Below, one piece after another: positions 5,366 through 6,901 of a stretch of 6,901 nt of DNA (positions are counted from its first letter, which is position 1; each line of letters opens with the position of its first letter). Below the pieces are notes generated by a model, which worked only from the letters and a program-made list of their open reading frames with translations, had not been told where the DNA came from and made no database searches. The translations under genes and the position numbers were made by a program. Where the stretch lies: contig MNIY01000100.1 of the NCBI GenBank assembly GCA_001919995.1, positions 1-6,901 of the forward strand. The letters are read 5' to 3'. This stretch comes from Ktedonobacter sp. 13_1_20CM_4_53_11. GTDB lineage: Bacteria; Chloroflexota; Ktedonobacteria; Ktedonobacterales; Ktedonobacteraceae.

Positions 5366-6853
5366 TTACATGTGCACTGTGAGCGTCTCGACAGCTCCCG
5401 TGGGTAGATCAATTACACGGATGGCGTGGTTGTTGGTGTCAGCTACGTAGAGTTTGCCTGCGGCGGCTGCCAGGCCGCCAGGTTCGTTAAATTGGGCACT
5501 ATCAGGCGCGCCATCTTTGAAGCCGGCGACGCCAGTGCCCGCGAAGGACCGTACTGCGCGTGTCTGCGGGTTGAGTACTTTGATGCGATTGTTGTAGGTA
5601 TCCGCCAGGTATAGCTGGCCATCTACGGCGCAGACTGCCTGTACATGTTGCAATAGCGCTTCATCGCCCACGCCATCGACGTCGCCGAAATCAAAGAGAC
5701 CGGTGCCGACAAGGGTGGTGACACGTGGTGGGCCTGAGAGAGCAATCGCACGAACGGCGCTCGATTCGCTATCGGCCACATAAAGTACGCGATGGTCATC
5801 GAGCGTTAGCCCATTAGGTTGCGCGAAGAGGGCTTCTTGATAGCTGCCATCGCGCAGCGCTTCGGGGCCTGCACCTGCGAACGGCGCGATGATGCCACTG
5901 GCGAGGTGCAGTATGTAGATGCGGTGTGAGCCCGCCATGGCGATGTAGAGATCGTCGCCATGGCACACGATGTCCCAGGGCGAATTGAGCGCAACACTGT
6001 GTGCCGGCCCTTCTATGGGTGTATGTACCATGCCATATTGTTCGCCAGTGCCCGCTATCGTCTCTACCTGTTGCGTAACAAGGTTGACGCGCCGGATCAG
6101 ATGATTCTCGGTATCTGCCACAAAGAGCGTACCCCCAGCAAGGGTCACTCCCTGGGGGCGATTGAACTCGGCTTGTGCAAATGTGCCATCTGTATGACCG
6201 GGCTCACCAGTGCCGATGATGTGCTGTACCTTGCCAGACAGGTTCGTTTCGACCAGGCGGTGGTGCGTTGAGTCACTGACGACGAGGCGGTCGGCTCTGG
6301 CATCGACTGCCACTTTGCCCGGAAAGGCCAGGAATGAGCCGGAGGTGGTCTGATGTGCAAAGCGCAAGGGGCGGTGATCCAGCAGTCCGGCGGCGTCAAA
6401 TTCCGCAATCATCTCCCTAAGCAATGCCTTTCCAGCTTCCGGGTTAAGTTCGCCCTCGTGCCTGGCAATGACTCTATTTTCCGGGTCGACGAAGACAAGG
6501 GTAGGCCATGCTTTTATGGCGTATTGCTGCCAGAGATGCTGATTTCTATCATTTACGACAGGATGATCTATGCTGTAGCGTAGGACGGCATCACGCACGC
6601 TCTCAGTCAGTTTCTCGTTGGGGAATTTGGCCGTGTGAACGCTGACGACGGTGAGCTCTCCGGGAAAGGTTGTTTCGAGCTCGCGCAATTGTGCCAGCGC
6701 ATGCATGCAGTTGATACAACAAAAAGTCCAGAAGTGGATGATGACGATGCGACCGCGCAGGTCTTTGATGTGTAAAGGGTGGTCGCTGTTGATCCAATCC
6801 AGCCCACTGGGGAAGTCTGGGGCTCGCACTTCGCCCCGGAATGATGGTGCCAT
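5366..6853 (-). CDS. NHLRC2-like protein: thioredoxin-fold domain plus NHL-repeat beta-propeller
   Basis: This 495-residue protein starts with a thioredoxin/TlpA-like domain (about 8-155). It has [12 protein letters not shown] (40-51), where Cys46 and Cys49 form the CxxC redox pair, and the cis-proline Pro117 in [10 protein letters not shown]. Six NHL-type repeats follow, with cores near 190-200 ([11 protein letters not shown]), 243-256 ([13 protein letters not shown]), 302-315, 357-370, 414-427 and 468-481 ([13 protein letters not shown]), probably making a six-bladed propeller. The order and the CCINC motif match the NHLRC2 family found from bacteria to animals. No signal peptide or membrane segment is visible, so it is probably cytoplasmic. 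The ATG at 6853 has AGGA (6865-6862) 8 bases upstream. Repeat three reads [10 protein letters not shown], replacing the usual Asp. Its substrate is unknown; a redox or scaffolding role is inference. It converges on the preceding membrane protein gene with a 27-base gap. Confidence 0.92.
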   Translation of the reverse strand: MAPSFRGEVRAPDFPSGLDWINSDHPLHIKDLRGRIVIIHFWTFCCINCMHALAQLRELETTFPGELTVVSVHTAKFPNEKLTESVRDAVLRYSIDHPVVNDRNQHLWQQYAIKAWPTLVFVDPENRVIARHEGELNPEAGKALLREMIAEFDAAGLLDHRPLRFAHQTTSGSFLAFPGKVAVDARADRLVVSDSTHHRLVETNLSGKVQHIIGTGEPGHTDGTFAQAEFNRPQGVTLAGGTLFVADTENHLIRRVNLVTQQVETIAGTGEQYGMVHTPIEGPAHSVALNSPWDIVCHGDDLYIAMAGSHRIYILHLASGIIAPFAGAGPEALRDGSYQEALFAQPNGLTLDDHRVLYVADSESSAVRAIALSGPPRVTTLVGTGLFDFGDVDGVGDEALLQHVQAVCAVDGQLYLADTYNNRIKVLNPQTRAVRSFAGTGVAGFKDGAPDSAQFNEPGGLAAAAGKLYVADTNNHAIRVIDLPTGAVETLTVHM

Positions 6854-6891
6854 GATAGATATCCTGTTCTGTATTGGAATAAAGGCTGTTC

Positions 6892-6900
6892 GTTATATCA
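6892..6900 (-). promoter_or_regulatory. Candidate extended -10 promoter element for the NHLRC2-like gene
   Basis: On the minus strand, TGATATAAC (6900-6892) contains TATAAC, a five-of-six -10 match, preceded by TGn as in extended -10 promoters. Transcription would begin near 6885, about 32 bases before the ATG. Any -35 box lies beyond the window edge, so the call rests on the -10 region only. Confidence 0.4.
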
Positions 6901-6901
6901 T

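Overview
The window reads as ordinary bacterial chromosome with five protein-coding genes, all complete, in the strand order + + - + -. No RNA gene, CRISPR array, transposase or phage gene was seen. Protein types and base composition (moderate GC, by eye), together with a short intergenic repeat built on CGATAAATCG, suggest a Chloroflexota bacterium, possibly of the Ktedonobacteria. That placement is an impression from pattern recognition, not a search result.

Positions 1-2423 hold a compact sugar-utilisation operon. A promoter at about 2-31 is followed by an 18-base imperfect palindrome with a central CG (43-60), which looks like a LacI-family operator. Next come a LacI-family repressor (82-1119) and, overlapping it or 2 bases after it, a glycoside hydrolase family 4 enzyme whose CHSV motif points to an alpha-galactosidase (stop at 2423). 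The layout suggests a self-regulated repressor-enzyme pair in which the sugar or a product of the enzyme lifts repression. No transporter lies in the window.

Positions 2433-2807 (minus strand) hold a small DUF983-type protein with a zinc ribbon and two membrane helices, convergent with the GH4 gene. It starts at TTG behind a clear Shine-Dalgarno sequence, and a possible 14-codon leader ORF ends inside that sequence.

Positions 2808-3139 are intergenic. They contain a strong -10 box for the DUF983 gene, a 77-base repeat element (2936-3012) with perfect 8-base terminal inverted repeats and 16-base tandem repeats inside, and an 8-base inverted repeat ahead of the next gene.

Positions 3140-5338 (plus strand) encode a 732-residue membrane protein. 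A spermidine synthase-like, SAM-binding domain sits between two blocks of membrane helices, and one expected catalytic Asp is absent. Positions 5366-6853 (minus strand) encode an NHLRC2-like protein: a thioredoxin-fold domain with a CCINC motif followed by a six-repeat NHL propeller. These last three genes show no obvious functional link to the operon or to each other. The two convergent gene pairs have gaps of only 9 and 27 bases with no recognisable terminator.
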